Shown here piece after piece: positions 17,163 through 24,977 of a DNA stretch of 47,083 bases. A program made the position numbers and the translations under genes. The DNA comes from Candidatus Peregrinibacteria bacterium (GTDB lineage: Bacteria > Patescibacteriota > Gracilibacteria > Peribacterales > Peribacteraceae), in the NCBI GenBank assembly GCA_016196225.1, contig JACPXZ010000026.1:1-47083 (forward strand), in the 5' to 3' direction. The notes beneath the pieces are model-generated. The model had not been told where the DNA came from and made no database searches. It worked only from the letters and a program-made list of their open reading frames with translations. The stretch's first letter is position 1, and each line of letters starts with the position of its first letter.

Positions 17163-17387
17163 ATGGCCAGAAAGTCACTCATCATCAAGCAGAAGAATAG
17201 ACTCGCAGAGTATATGCGGGCTAAAAGCAGCGGGGAGCGTCCAAAGTTCCCGACACGGGTATACAATCGATGCAATCTTTGCGGACGACGTCGGGGGTTT
17301 ATGCGTTTTTTCGGGACCTGTCGCATTTGTTTTCGTGAACTTGCCTGCAATGGAGAAATACCCGGTATCAAAAAGTCATCATGGTAA
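17163..17387 (+). CDS. rpsN: 30S ribosomal protein S14, zinc-binding type
   Basis: S14 is a head protein of the small subunit. The 74-aa product is the short zinc-ribbon form: two CxxC pairs in [22 protein letters not shown] (about 36-57), separated by 12 residues, hold the zinc. ARKSLIIKQ at the start is the common S14 opening. The end, [11 protein letters not shown], is the family ending. The stop overlaps the next gene by 7 nt if rpsH starts at 17381. Confidence 0.95.
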   Translation: MARKSLIIKQKNRLAEYMRAKSSGERPKFPTRVYNRCNLCGRRRGFMRFFGTCRICFRELACNGEIPGIKKSSW

Positions 17388-17770
17388 TGGTTAATGACCC
17401 TATTGGCGATCTACTAACGAGGCTCCGCAATGCGCAGGCTGCGCGGCATAAGGTTTGCCGTATTCCGTGGTCCACAGGAAAACAGATTCTTTGCGGTGTC
17501 CTTAAGGATAAGGGGTGGATCGCAAATGTTGTCCTCGAGGGAGAGAAGAAAAAGAAAGAGATTCTTGTCACGTTTTCGGCGGAGCATCCGCGTCTTACAT
17601 TGACCAGGATCAGTAAACCGGGTCGTCGCGTTTATAAAGATGCAAAAGAATTAAAGCCGGTTCTGCAGGGATTTGGTATGGCAATCATCACCACCAATCA
17701 GGGGACGATGAACGACCATGAAGCACGGAAAAAGAATGTTGGTGGAGAAGTACTTTGTACTGTTTCATAA
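17381..17770 (+). CDS. rpsH: 30S ribosomal protein S8
   Basis: S8 is a primary binder of the 16S central domain and the translational repressor of the spc operon in E. coli. The 129-aa protein shows [19 protein letters not shown], the middle [17 protein letters not shown] block, and the C-terminal [21 protein letters not shown] (here [20 protein letters not shown]), typical of S8. ATG 17381 and ATG 17387 are equally possible starts. Confidence 0.96.
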   Translation: MVMVNDPIGDLLTRLRNAQAARHKVCRIPWSTGKQILCGVLKDKGWIANVVLEGEKKKKEILVTFSAEHPRLTLTRISKPGRRVYKDAKELKPVLQGFGMAIITTNQGTMNDHEARKKNVGGEVLCTVS

Positions 17771-17771
17771 C

Positions 17772-18329
17772 ATGTCGCGCATAGGGAAAAAGCCAGTATC
17801 GGTTCCATCAGGAGTGACGGTCCAAGTCACGAATGGTGTTGTGCGCGTGCAGGGGCCCAAAGGAGAGCTCACGTATAAACTCCTCCCGGAAGTATCGGTG
17901 CACGGCGAAGGAAACATCGTGAGGGTCGAACGCTCTGATGATTCGGCGCAGTCCCGCGCACGGCATGGTTTGACGCGTGCACTTATTGCCAACATGGTAC
18001 GGGGTGTGCACGAGGGCTATGTCAAGGAACTCGAGATTATCGGTGTGGGATATAAGGCGCAACTCAAGGGGAAGGTTCTGTCACTGAATCTTGGCTTTTC
18101 CAATCCGGTGGATCTTCCTATCCCGGAGGGACTGACCATTGCCCAGGATGCGCAAAATAAAAATGTATTGAATATATCTGGCATTGACAAGCATCTTGTT
18201 GGAGAATTTTCTGCTCAAATCCGCTCTCTACGTCCGCCGGAACCATACAAGGGAAAAGGGATCAGATATCGGGATGAGAAGGTACGGCGCAAGGTTGGCA
18301 AGGCTGCTGTTACGACTACCAAAGCATGA
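17772..18329 (+). CDS. rplF: 50S ribosomal protein L6
   Basis: L6 supports the factor-binding centre near the sarcin-ricin loop. The 185-aa protein starts SRIGKKPVSVPSGVTV. It has the two duplicated alpha/beta folds and the second-domain signature SLRPPEPYKGKGIRYRDE (about 155-172). The longer in-frame opening at 17718 overlaps rpsH by 53 nt and adds unrelated residues, so ATG 17772 is chosen. The stop overlaps rplR by 4 nt. Confidence 0.95.
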   Translation: MSRIGKKPVSVPSGVTVQVTNGVVRVQGPKGELTYKLLPEVSVHGEGNIVRVERSDDSAQSRARHGLTRALIANMVRGVHEGYVKELEIIGVGYKAQLKGKVLSLNLGFSNPVDLPIPEGLTIAQDAQNKNVLNISGIDKHLVGEFSAQIRSLRPPEPYKGKGIRYRDEKVRRKVGKAAVTTTKA

Positions 18330-18673
18330 GTGTATCTTTAAAACATCTCCATCGGCAAGCGCGCAAGCGTCGCATTCGCGCAAAGGTGCAAGGGACTTTA
18401 GAGCGACCACGCCTCTCGGTGTACCGGTCACTGACGGCCATTTCGGTCCAGCTTATTGATGATCAGGCAGGAAAGACATTAGTGAGTGCAGAGCTGCGTG
18501 AGGTGAAAGGAAAACCAACACTTGAGGGCGCAAAAAAATTGGGAATGCTCTTGGCAAAGAAAACGTTAGCTGCAAATATTGCCACGGTGGTCTTTGATCG
18601 AAATGCCTATAGGTATCACGGACGAATTAAGGCTCTTGCTGATGCGGCCCGCGAAGGCGGATTAGTATTTTAA
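18326..18673 (+). CDS. rplR: 50S ribosomal protein L18
   Basis: L18 delivers 5S rRNA together with L5. The 115-aa protein has a basic N-terminus (RQARKRRIRAKVQGT), then RPRLSVYRSLTAISVQLIDD. The usual C-terminal FDRNAYRYHGRIKALADAAREGGL block sits at about 91-114. Length and order are normal for an spc operon. Confidence 0.96.
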   Translation: MSVSLKHLHRQARKRRIRAKVQGTLERPRLSVYRSLTAISVQLIDDQAGKTLVSAELREVKGKPTLEGAKKLGMLLAKKTLAANIATVVFDRNAYRYHGRIKALADAAREGGLVF

Positions 18674-18679
18674 ATCTCA

Positions 18680-19264
18680 ATGGCAAAAACGACTCACCCC
18701 GAACGGCATAGAGACAAACGGCCGCGTGAACCGCAGGAATTTGGTGAAACGACACTGTCCGTGGATCGTGTCACGCGGGTGGTAAAAGGAGGGCGACGTC
18801 TGCGATTCCGTGCGGTCGTGGTGGTAGGGGATAAGAAGGGGAGAGTGGGACTAGGGACCGGAAAAGCAAACGAGGTGCGGTCCGCGGTGGATAAGGCAAG
18901 CAAGGATGCGAAACGCCATATGATTCGGGTACCGCTTGTTCGCGGCACAATCCCTCATGAGGTGAATGTCAAATTTAAGGCAGCGCGCATCCGGCTCCTT
19001 CCCGCGGCCGGAGGCACGGGGATTATTGCCGGGGGGGCAGCTCGGGTCATCCTGGACCATGCCGGTGTTGAAAATGTTCTCGGGAAGCGTTTTGGAACAA
19101 ATAATAAACTGGTGAATGCGCAGGCAGTGATGAAGGCGCTGACATTCCTGCGTCAACCAAGGGTAAGTCCAAATTTGCAGAACAGTAAGAAGGAACAGTC
19201 CCCTGTCCCCAAAGGGGTACCTCCCCCATCGGGGGAGGGTAGGGAGGGGGGAGAGGTGGTGTAA
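18680..19264 (+). CDS. rpsE: 30S ribosomal protein S5 with a repeat-derived tail
   Basis: S5 helps decoding accuracy and forms the mRNA entry pore with S3 and S4. Residues 1-160 contain the dsRBD-like domain ([20 protein letters not shown]) and GVGTGKA-like (here [10 protein letters not shown]). The C-terminal fold has [20 protein letters not shown], then [15 protein letters not shown]. The protein is 194 aa, about 28 more than E. coli S5. The extra end ([21 protein letters not shown], split at the palindrome) is encoded by a G/C-rich repeat at 19202-19260 that recurs at other sites in this window. Confidence 0.95.
   Translation: MAKTTHPERHRDKRPREPQEFGETTLSVDRVTRVVKGGRRLRFRAVVVVGDKKGRVGLGTGKANEVRSAVDKASKDAKRHMIRVPLVRGTIPHEVNVKFKAARIRLLPAAGGTGIIAGGAARVILDHAGVENVLGKRFGTNNKLVNAQAVMKALTFLRQPRVSPNLQNSKKEQSPVPKGVPPPSGEGREGGEVV
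19202..19260 (+). repeat. Family B palindromic repeat in the 3' end of rpsE
   Basis: CCCCAAAGGGG (19207-19217) is followed by CCTCCCCCATCGGGGGAGG (19220-19238) and then GGTAGGGAGGGGGGAGAGG. The CCTCCCC...GGGGAGG core with its trailing AGG/GGGAG purine run recurs at 27633, 33748, 38382, 38844 (three tandem copies), 42765 and 42841. Here it is translated as the last 20 residues of S5. Confidence 0.7.
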
Positions 19265-19278
19265 GAATCTTCCGCATC

Positions 19279-19788
19279 ATGAAGAAGGCCTTGGTCATCA
19301 TCGCTCCATCCGGCTATCAAGATCTCGAGTATGCTGGCACGCGCAAGGGATTGGAAGAAGCAGATTTTGACATAGTGATTGGGAGTGTTCATATCGGTTC
19401 ATGTCAGGGGAAACTCGGAGGGTCTGTGGAGGCAACGGCGGCTTTGAAAGACATCGATGTTGCGCATTATGACCGCATCGCCTTTATCGGAGGGCCGGGT
19501 GCAAAAGTGCTTGATACCAATCCCGATGCACTGCGTATTGCACGAGAGACGGTGGCAGCAGGAAAACCTCTTGGGGCTATCTGCATCGCTCCCCGTATTC
19601 TTGCTGCCGCAGGAGTGCTTAAGGGTGTACGGGCAACAGTGTGGAATGCGGATAGGGAGCAGGGGAATTTTTTGGAGGATCATGGGGCGATCTATACGGG
19701 TGACCACGTCACCACGGATGGAAAGATCGTGACCGCTGACGGACCCCCGGCTGCGGAGGAGTTTGGGAAGACATTGGCTTTGCTTTAA
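19279..19788 (+). CDS. DJ-1/PfpI-family protein in the rpmD position
   Basis: The 169-aa protein belongs to the DJ-1/PfpI superfamily of glyoxalases, deglycases and peptidase-like enzymes. It has the conserved start ALVIIAPSGYQDLEY with its acidic residue, GGPGAKVL at about 72-79, the nucleophilic elbow AICIAPRILAAAG (Cys about 97) and a C-terminal TADGPPAAEEFGK. It lies between rpsE and rplO, exactly where L30 (rpmD) stands in most bacteria, so it is co-transcribed with ribosomal proteins. Its substrate is unknown; stress repair of proteins or nucleotides is the usual family role. Confidence 0.88.
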   Translation: MKKALVIIAPSGYQDLEYAGTRKGLEEADFDIVIGSVHIGSCQGKLGGSVEATAALKDIDVAHYDRIAFIGGPGAKVLDTNPDALRIARETVAAGKPLGAICIAPRILAAAGVLKGVRATVWNADREQGNFLEDHGAIYTGDHVTTDGKIVTADGPPAAEEFGKTLALL

Positions 19789-19841
19789 ATCAGATTTTTC
19801 TCTTGAGCTTGGCTCAATGTGCTCCTACCATGCCTTTGCTT

Positions 19842-20282
19842 ATGCTTCACCGTCTTCGTCCATCGCTGGGATCAACAAGGCCTCGCAAGCGTGTCGGGCG
19901 CGGGAACAGTGCCGGTGGAGGGACGACGGCGGGGCGGGGGACCAAAGGGCAACACGCGCGGACCGGGAAAGGGCGCCGTCATGGATTTGAAGGAGGACAA
20001 ATGCCTCTGCTTCGACGGCAGCCAAAAATAGGCGGATTTCTCCAACCGCGGCGGGTTGCATACGAGATTGTAAATATCGGGGGAATCGAGGTATTACCGG
20101 CCGGAGCGTACGACGCTAATGCACTCTGTGCACATCACATGGTCCGTAAGGGGCGACGGGTGAAAGTTTTGGGAAAAGGAACGGTGACCAAGAAGTTTGA
20201 ACTCACGGTACATGCGGCTTCCAAAGGCGCGAGAGAGGCAATTCAAAAAGCGGGAGGAACCATCACGATTGTGAAGAATTAA
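19842..20282 (+). CDS. rplO: 50S ribosomal protein L15
   Basis: L15 is a late-assembly protein that threads through 23S. The 146-aa protein begins LHRLRPSLGSTRPRKRVGRG, then Gly/Arg-rich TTAGRGTKGQHARTGKGRR and FEGGQMPLLRRQPK (about 52-65). It ends in the globular AYEIVNIGGIEV and AIQKAGGTI blocks. In-frame starts at 19803 (TTG) and 19830 (ATG) exist; ATG 19842 matches the family N-terminus. No clear Shine-Dalgarno site is visible. It overlaps secY by 1 nt. Confidence 0.93.
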   Translation: MLHRLRPSLGSTRPRKRVGRGNSAGGGTTAGRGTKGQHARTGKGRRHGFEGGQMPLLRRQPKIGGFLQPRRVAYEIVNIGGIEVLPAGAYDANALCAHHMVRKGRRVKVLGKGTVTKKFELTVHAASKGAREAIQKAGGTITIVKN

Positions 20283-21559
20283 TGTTTACTTATCTTAAAC
20301 AACTTTGGCGGTCGGAGGATCTTCGCGGGAGGATTCTTTTTACTTTGGCAACGTTGCTCATCTATCGCATCGTTGCCCATATCACCATCCCGGGGGCGGA
20401 TCCATTTGCATTGAGTCAGTTCCTGGAATCCCGCGGGGGAACGGGAGCACTCGGAGTATTTGCGGCACTGACCGGGGGGGCAATTGATAATTTTTCCGTT
20501 GTGCTTTTGGGACTCTCTCCCTATATCAACGCATCGATTATTATACAGCTCAGCACGGTGATTTTCCCGAAGCTCGAAGCGATCAGTAAGGAAGGAGTGC
20601 AGGGACAACAGCAAATCAATCGGTATACCCGGTGGCTTACGCTCCCTCTCGCATTTTTGCAAAGTTATGGTTTTTTGGTTCTTTTACAGCGAGGCGGCGT
20701 CGAACTGGTGGATGTCTCGTTTCCGGGCGTACTCTTCCCGATGCTCTACGTGACTGCGGGATCGGTGTTTATCATGTGGTTGGGGGAACTGATTACGGAG
20801 AAAGGAGTTGGGAATGGCATTTCGCTGATTATTTTTACGGGCATTGTATCCGGTATTCCGACAACCCTGAGTTCGTTGATGATTGCCGGTGAGGGGAAGA
20901 TGGGCGCATTTTATCTCTTCAGCATTGTTTCGGTTGCACTCTTGGTGATGGTGGTTCTCTTTACCGATGCACACCGTCTGATTCCGATTACGTATGCCAA
21001 TCAGGGGGCGGGGCGGGGAGTCCAGGGGAGTATCCCGATTCGTCTCAATCAGGCGGGGATGATCCCGATTATTTTTGCGATCTCTCTCATTACATTTCCT
21101 GCGATCATTGCGCAGTTGATGCAGACCGCGCCGCGATTCCAGGCGTTCGTCGGTTTTATCACCCTTCATCTCAATTCTCAAAACCCGAGCATTTTCTATA
21201 TATTGATCTACTTCCTTCTTGTCCTTGGGTTTACGTACTTCTACGTATCGGTGACGTTCCGCCCCGATCAGATTGCTGAGACGATTCAAAAACGCGGGGG
21301 GTTTATTCCCGGAGTCCGACCGGGACGCCATACGGCAGAGATCCTGGAAAAGACGAGCAATCGTCTGAATTTATGGGGAGGAATATTTCTTGGAATTGTT
21401 GCAATCATTCCCCTTATTTTTACCAAATATTCGACATTGAGTTCACAAGATCTCATTATCTCCGGATCCGGACTGATCATTATCGTAGGGGTGGTGATGG
21501 AACTCATCCGGCAAGTGAATGCGCAGCTCCTCGCACACGACTACGAAAAACTTGTATAA
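20282..21559 (+). CDS. secY: Preprotein translocase channel subunit SecY
   Basis: SecY is the membrane pore of the general secretion pathway. The 425-aa protein has ten hydrophobic segments. It shows ILFTLATLLIYRIVAHITIPG at the N-terminus, the plug/TM2 region SPYINASIIIQLSTVIFPKLEA, TEKGVGNGISLIIFTGI in TM4-5, and the C-terminal loop IQKRGGFIPGVRPGRHT that binds SecA and ribosomes. Length is slightly below E. coli (443). It sits in its usual place after L15. Confidence 0.97.
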   Translation: MFTYLKQLWRSEDLRGRILFTLATLLIYRIVAHITIPGADPFALSQFLESRGGTGALGVFAALTGGAIDNFSVVLLGLSPYINASIIIQLSTVIFPKLEAISKEGVQGQQQINRYTRWLTLPLAFLQSYGFLVLLQRGGVELVDVSFPGVLFPMLYVTAGSVFIMWLGELITEKGVGNGISLIIFTGIVSGIPTTLSSLMIAGEGKMGAFYLFSIVSVALLVMVVLFTDAHRLIPITYANQGAGRGVQGSIPIRLNQAGMIPIIFAISLITFPAIIAQLMQTAPRFQAFVGFITLHLNSQNPSIFYILIYFLLVLGFTYFYVSVTFRPDQIAETIQKRGGFIPGVRPGRHTAEILEKTSNRLNLWGGIFLGIVAIIPLIFTKYSTLSSQDLIISGSGLIIIVGVVMELIRQVNAQLLAHDYEKLV

Positions 21560-21565
21560 ATAAAT

Positions 21566-22126
21566 ATGGATCTCGTCCTCTTCGGTATTCAGGGCAGCGG
21601 CAAAGGAACACAGGCGCGAAAACTTGCGGAGGAATTCGGTTATGAATTATTTGAAACAGGAGCCGCGCTTCGGGAGATTGCAAAAACAGACTCGGACTTG
21701 GGACGGACTGTAAAGTCGACCATCGAGGCCGGACACCATGTATCGGCGGATATTGTGATGGATGTCTTACGAACCGCTGTGCTTGCGCAGCGCAAGGAAA
21801 CGCAGATGATCTTTGATGGGGTTCCACGAAATACGGATCAAATGGTCCCGTTCGAGGCAGTGCTCAAAGAGGCTGGCAGAGATTTTCGGTGCATCGAACT
21901 TCACGTCGACGAAGGGGGCGCGGTGCAGCGGATCTTAAAGCGTGCAGCGAGCGAGGGGCGTAAAGATGATGCATCGGAGGAACCCATTCGTCTGCGCATG
22001 CAGCTCTTCCATGACAAGACCCAACCGGTGATCGATGCTTTTCGGGAACGGGGACTCGTCACCGATATCGACGGAGAGGGGGAGGTTTGGGAGGTGTATG
22101 AGAGATTAAAAGAGGCCGTACAATAG
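21566..22126 (+). CDS. adk: Adenylate kinase (short, LID-less form)
   Basis: It equilibrates ATP, ADP and AMP. The 186-aa protein has the P-loop FGIQGSGKGTQ (6-16), an AMP-binding ETGAALREI region, FDGVPRNTDQ (about 83-92, usually DGFPR), and no zinc or long LID insert. The region between the IELHVDE strand and the RMQLFHDKTQPVI helix is only about 20 residues. Short forms occur in many bacteria. The context secY-adk-map supports the assignment. Confidence 0.9.
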   Translation: MDLVLFGIQGSGKGTQARKLAEEFGYELFETGAALREIAKTDSDLGRTVKSTIEAGHHVSADIVMDVLRTAVLAQRKETQMIFDGVPRNTDQMVPFEAVLKEAGRDFRCIELHVDEGGAVQRILKRAASEGRKDDASEEPIRLRMQLFHDKTQPVIDAFRERGLVTDIDGEGEVWEVYERLKEAVQ

Positions 22127-22130
22127 ATTC

Positions 22131-22880
22131 ATGCCACAGTTTCAGATTTTTGACGACCGGCAAATCCAATCTCTTCGCAAGGGGGGGAAGATTCTCCGAG
22201 AGTGTCTTACGTATGTTGCAAAGCTGGTAGCACCCGGTATCACTACAAAGGCCTTGGATAATGCAGCAGAGACGTTTATTCGTGACCATGGGGGTCTCCC
22301 CGGGTTTAAGGGGTACAAGGGGTTCCCGGCGACGCTGTGCACGTCGGTGAATGAGGAGTGTGTTCATGGGATCCCGGGGGAGCGTCTCCTCAAGGAGGGG
22401 GACATTATTTCTCTTGATGCGGGGGTGCTTTTGGATGATCTCTACACCGATGCCTGTATTACCGTTGCGGTAGGAGAGGCGAGTCCGGATGCTCTCAGGC
22501 TTATTCAATATACGGATGATGCCCTTGTTGCCGCATTACGGGTGATACGGACGGGGATCCATATTGGAGATATCTCGGCAGCAATTCAGGAGATTGTCGA
22601 AGGAGGAGGATATACAGTACTCCGCGCGCTCACCGGGCATGGTCTCGGGACGAATCTCCACCAATATCCGGATATTCCAAATTTTGGCGCATCCGGCAAG
22701 GGGCCTACTATCCCCTTCCATACGATCCTTGCAATCGAACCTATTGTCTCCGCAGGCAAGAGCAGCGGGATTACAGAAGGGGGGGATGGGTGGACATTAA
22801 AAACGAAGGATGGAGCTCTCTCTGCCCATATGGAGCATACGGTACTGATTATACAAAATGGGTGTGAGATTCTTGCGTAA
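22131..22880 (+). CDS. map: Methionine aminopeptidase, type I
   Basis: The enzyme removes the initiator Met. The 249-aa protein has the pita-bread fold signature. Metal ligands visible are the two Asp in SLDAGVLLDDLYTDACITV (about 102-120), His in LTGHGLGTNLH (about 165-175), Glu in AIEPIVS, and the final Glu in SAHMEHTVLI. CTSVNEECVHGIPG is the common substrate-binding block. It starts 4 nt after the adk stop. An AT-rich gap of about 150 nt follows before infA. Confidence 0.96.
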   Translation: MPQFQIFDDRQIQSLRKGGKILRECLTYVAKLVAPGITTKALDNAAETFIRDHGGLPGFKGYKGFPATLCTSVNEECVHGIPGERLLKEGDIISLDAGVLLDDLYTDACITVAVGEASPDALRLIQYTDDALVAALRVIRTGIHIGDISAAIQEIVEGGGYTVLRALTGHGLGTNLHQYPDIPNFGASGKGPTIPFHTILAIEPIVSAGKSSGITEGGDGWTLKTKDGALSAHMEHTVLIIQNGCEILA

Positions 22881-23031
22881 CGCTCACTTTTATGTATTTA
22901 TAAAATATTTTAAGTATTTTGCAATACATTTTTTGTTCTTCTGCGAATTTTAAGGAGATTTCGCTTGAAGGAGCTCAAATACCTCTGTAGGCTGCGTCCG
23001 CTTTTTTAACTATTTTCCCCCTGCTTTTTCT

Positions 23032-23337
23032 CTGTCGAAGGATGTCATAGAGCTTATGGGCATTGTTACAGAAACGTTTCCGAATGCGATGTTTAAGGTC
23101 AAGATCACGAGTGCACAAGCTTTAGGCCACGAGCTTCTCTGTCATCTCGCCGGGCGAATGCGCGTCAACCGTGTACGGATTCTTCCCGGAGACAGGGTAC
23201 GAGTGGAAATGACGCCGTACGATCTTAAAAAAGGGCGTATTGTCTACCGGTTCCGTTCGGATCAGCTAGTGGTGGACACACTCAATGCCGCTTCGACCGG
23301 TGAACCAAGTTCGACTGGTACTCCACCTATCCTATGA
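23032..23337 (+). CDS. infA: Translation initiation factor IF-1 with probable CTG start and C-terminal tail
   Basis: IF-1 is a small OB-fold protein that blocks the A site during initiation. The conserved body is [52 protein letters not shown]. The first in-frame ATG is at 23056, but the codons before it read SKDVIEL, which matches the normal IF-1 beginning (EDVIEVEG). No ATG, GTG or TTG occurs in frame between the stop at 22966 and 23056; CTG at 23032 would give [13 protein letters not shown] 20-residue tail ([14 protein letters not shown] at its end) is extra. The ATG at 23056 would give a 93-aa form lacking strand 1. It overlaps rpmJ by 4 nt. Confidence 0.9.
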   Translation: MSKDVIELMGIVTETFPNAMFKVKITSAQALGHELLCHLAGRMRVNRVRILPGDRVRVEMTPYDLKKGRIVYRFRSDQLVVDTLNAASTGEPSSTGTPPIL

Positions 23338-23462
23338 AAGTTCGTCCTTCTGTCCGGCCCATCTGTAAAGATTGTCATCTTGTGATTCGGCGAAATAGTC
23401 GCCGTAAGGCCGTCCGGCGCATTGTCTGTAAAAATCCTAAGCACAAGCAACGACAAGGTTAA
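23334..23462 (+). CDS. rpmJ: 50S ribosomal protein L36
   Basis: This 42-aa gene overlaps infA by 4 nt (ATGA). It encodes the zinc-ribbon L36: [16 protein letters not shown] with a CxxC pair at 11 and 14, then the third Cys (about 32) and His in [12 protein letters not shown]. That C-terminal block is the invariant L36 ending. L36 stabilises 23S near the sarcin-ricin loop. The gene is easily missed because of its length. Confidence 0.96.
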   Translation: MKVRPSVRPICKDCHLVIRRNSRRKAVRRIVCKNPKHKQRQG

Positions 23463-23480
23463 TGCACTACTCCCTAACGT

Positions 23481-23861
23481 ATGGTTCGTCTCTGTGGCAT
23501 CGTCCTCCCGGGTAAAAAACGCGTTGAAATCGCGCTTACTTCTATAAAAGGAGTCGGACGGCCGCTCGCTCGTCGCATGTTGAACGAACTTTCCATTGAT
23601 ATGGATCAACATGCGGATGATCTTTCATCGGAAGCAGAGGCACGATTGCGCTCTCGTCTGGAAAAAGAATTGACGGAGGGGGAGCTGACGCGAAAAGTTT
23701 CCATGGACATCAAGCGACTTCAGGATATCGGGACATGGCGTGGACACCGCCATCGTCGAAAGCTTCCGGTCCGTGGACAGTCGTCACGTCGCAATGCCCG
23801 GACCAAGCGTGGAAAGAAGAAGACGGGACTCTCCGGTCGAGTAACTCTTACAAAGACATAG
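23481..23861 (+). CDS. rpsM: 30S ribosomal protein S13
   Basis: S13 contacts S19, the P-site tRNA and the central protuberance. The 126-aa protein has GIVLPGKKRVEIALTSIKGVG at the start, a helix-two-turn-helix domain, and the signature GTWRGHRHRRKLPVRGQSSR (about 88-107). A Lys/Arg-rich end (NARTKRGKKK) follows. It begins 18 nt after rpmJ. Length is normal. Confidence 0.96.
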   Translation: MVRLCGIVLPGKKRVEIALTSIKGVGRPLARRMLNELSIDMDQHADDLSSEAEARLRSRLEKELTEGELTRKVSMDIKRLQDIGTWRGHRHRRKLPVRGQSSRRNARTKRGKKKTGLSGRVTLTKT

Positions 23862-23897
23862 AGATGCGATTATTCATTATTCACCACTCCCTGCTCC

Positions 23898-24305
23898 ATG
23901 GTTGATTCCATTCCATCCAACGAAAAACCCAAGGTGCGACGCAAAAAAATCAAGCGGATGCTGACTCAAGCGCGTGTCTGCATTACCGCAGGGGAGAATA
24001 ACACCATTGTGACGTTTACGGATCCTGAGGGACAAGTTCTTGGATGGTCGAGTTGCGGTTCGACCGGCTTTAGCGGGACACGAAAATCGACACCATATGC
24101 CGCGAAGGTGGCAGCAGAAACTGCGCTCGAAAAAGTACAAGGGTACGGGATACAATCGGTGACGGTGGAAGTGAAGGGACTGGGACCCGGTCGGGAGCAA
24201 GCCATTCGGGGATTACTTGGGGCAGGTCTTAATCTTGATGCGATTATTGATCGAACGCCCATTGCGCATGGCGGATGTCGTCCATCCCGTCGTCGTCGTG
24301 TATGA
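23898..24305 (+). CDS. rpsK: 30S ribosomal protein S11
   Basis: S11 lies on the platform near the mRNA exit and E site. The 135-aa protein has a basic N-terminus, then NNTIVTFTDPEGQVLGWSSC, GFSGTRKSTPYAAKVAAE, and VEVKGLGPGREQAIRGL. Its end TPIAHGGCRPSRRRRV differs slightly from the common TPIPHNGCRPPKRRRV. The gap from rpsM is 36 nt. Length is normal. Confidence 0.96.
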   Translation: MVDSIPSNEKPKVRRKKIKRMLTQARVCITAGENNTIVTFTDPEGQVLGWSSCGSTGFSGTRKSTPYAAKVAAETALEKVQGYGIQSVTVEVKGLGPGREQAIRGLLGAGLNLDAIIDRTPIAHGGCRPSRRRRV

Positions 24306-24327
24306 TTTTTAATTTTTTGATGTTGTT

Positions 24328-24945
24328 ATGAAGTATATTGGTCCAAAAGCGAAGAAGTGCCGGCAACAGGGGATGAATCTATTCGGATCGGATAAATACG
24401 ATCGGATTTTACAAAAAAAACCCTATGCTCCCGGCAAAGGTCCACGGGTGCGTAGCGGGCGAAAATCACCATACGCGCGCCAATTACTCGAAAAACAGCG
24501 GATACGCACGTTGTATGGAGTCAATGAGCGCCAATTCCGCTGTTTATATGCAGATGCATCTCGTGCCAAGGGGCAAACGGGCGAACTCCTTAAGCAATTA
24601 CTCGAGCGTCGTCTTGACAACGTCATTTACCGGGCGGGTTTTGCTCTTACGCGTTTGCAGTCGCGCCAATTTGTCGGTCACGGCCTTTTTAAAGTGGATG
24701 GACGGCGTGTGACATGCGCATCGTACTCGGTTCGGCCCGGTCAAAAAATTGCGATTCGTGACAAAACGAAGGACTCGCCGGTTTTTGCCATGATTCGTGA
24801 CGCGCATGCGAAGTATCTTCCTCCTCCTTGGCTCCATGTTGATCTTGCCGCATTGCTCATCGACGTGATTAGCTTGCCTGAACCCAAAGATGCGGAACAG
24901 GCGATTGATGTTCGTCAGGTTATTGAATTTTATTCCCGCGTGTAA
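24328..24945 (+). CDS. rpsD: 30S ribosomal protein S4
   Basis: S4 starts small-subunit assembly. The 205-aa protein is the zinc-free form: only one Cys is seen in the N-terminal KYIGPKAKKCRQQG segment. It has KQRIRTLYGVNERQFRCLY, an S4 RNA-binding domain with RRLDNVIYRAGFALTRLQSRQFVGHG (about 92-117), and the C-terminal end IDVRQVIEFYSRV. Position before rpoA is typical. Length is normal. Confidence 0.96.
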   Translation: MKYIGPKAKKCRQQGMNLFGSDKYDRILQKKPYAPGKGPRVRSGRKSPYARQLLEKQRIRTLYGVNERQFRCLYADASRAKGQTGELLKQLLERRLDNVIYRAGFALTRLQSRQFVGHGLFKVDGRRVTCASYSVRPGQKIAIRDKTKDSPVFAMIRDAHAKYLPPPWLHVDLAALLIDVISLPEPKDAEQAIDVRQVIEFYSRV

Positions 24946-24977
24946 TTTTTTTCATATCTCTTCCTCCCTCTTGTCCT

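Noticed and set aside
19264-19842. rpmD (L30)
   Set aside because: Looked for in all frames between rpsE and rplO; only the DJ-1/PfpI gene is there.
22881-23031. Promoter or terminator in the map-infA gap
   Set aside because: The gap is AT-rich and has TTGAAG at 22965, but no matching -10 at a fair distance and no stable hairpin with a U tract.
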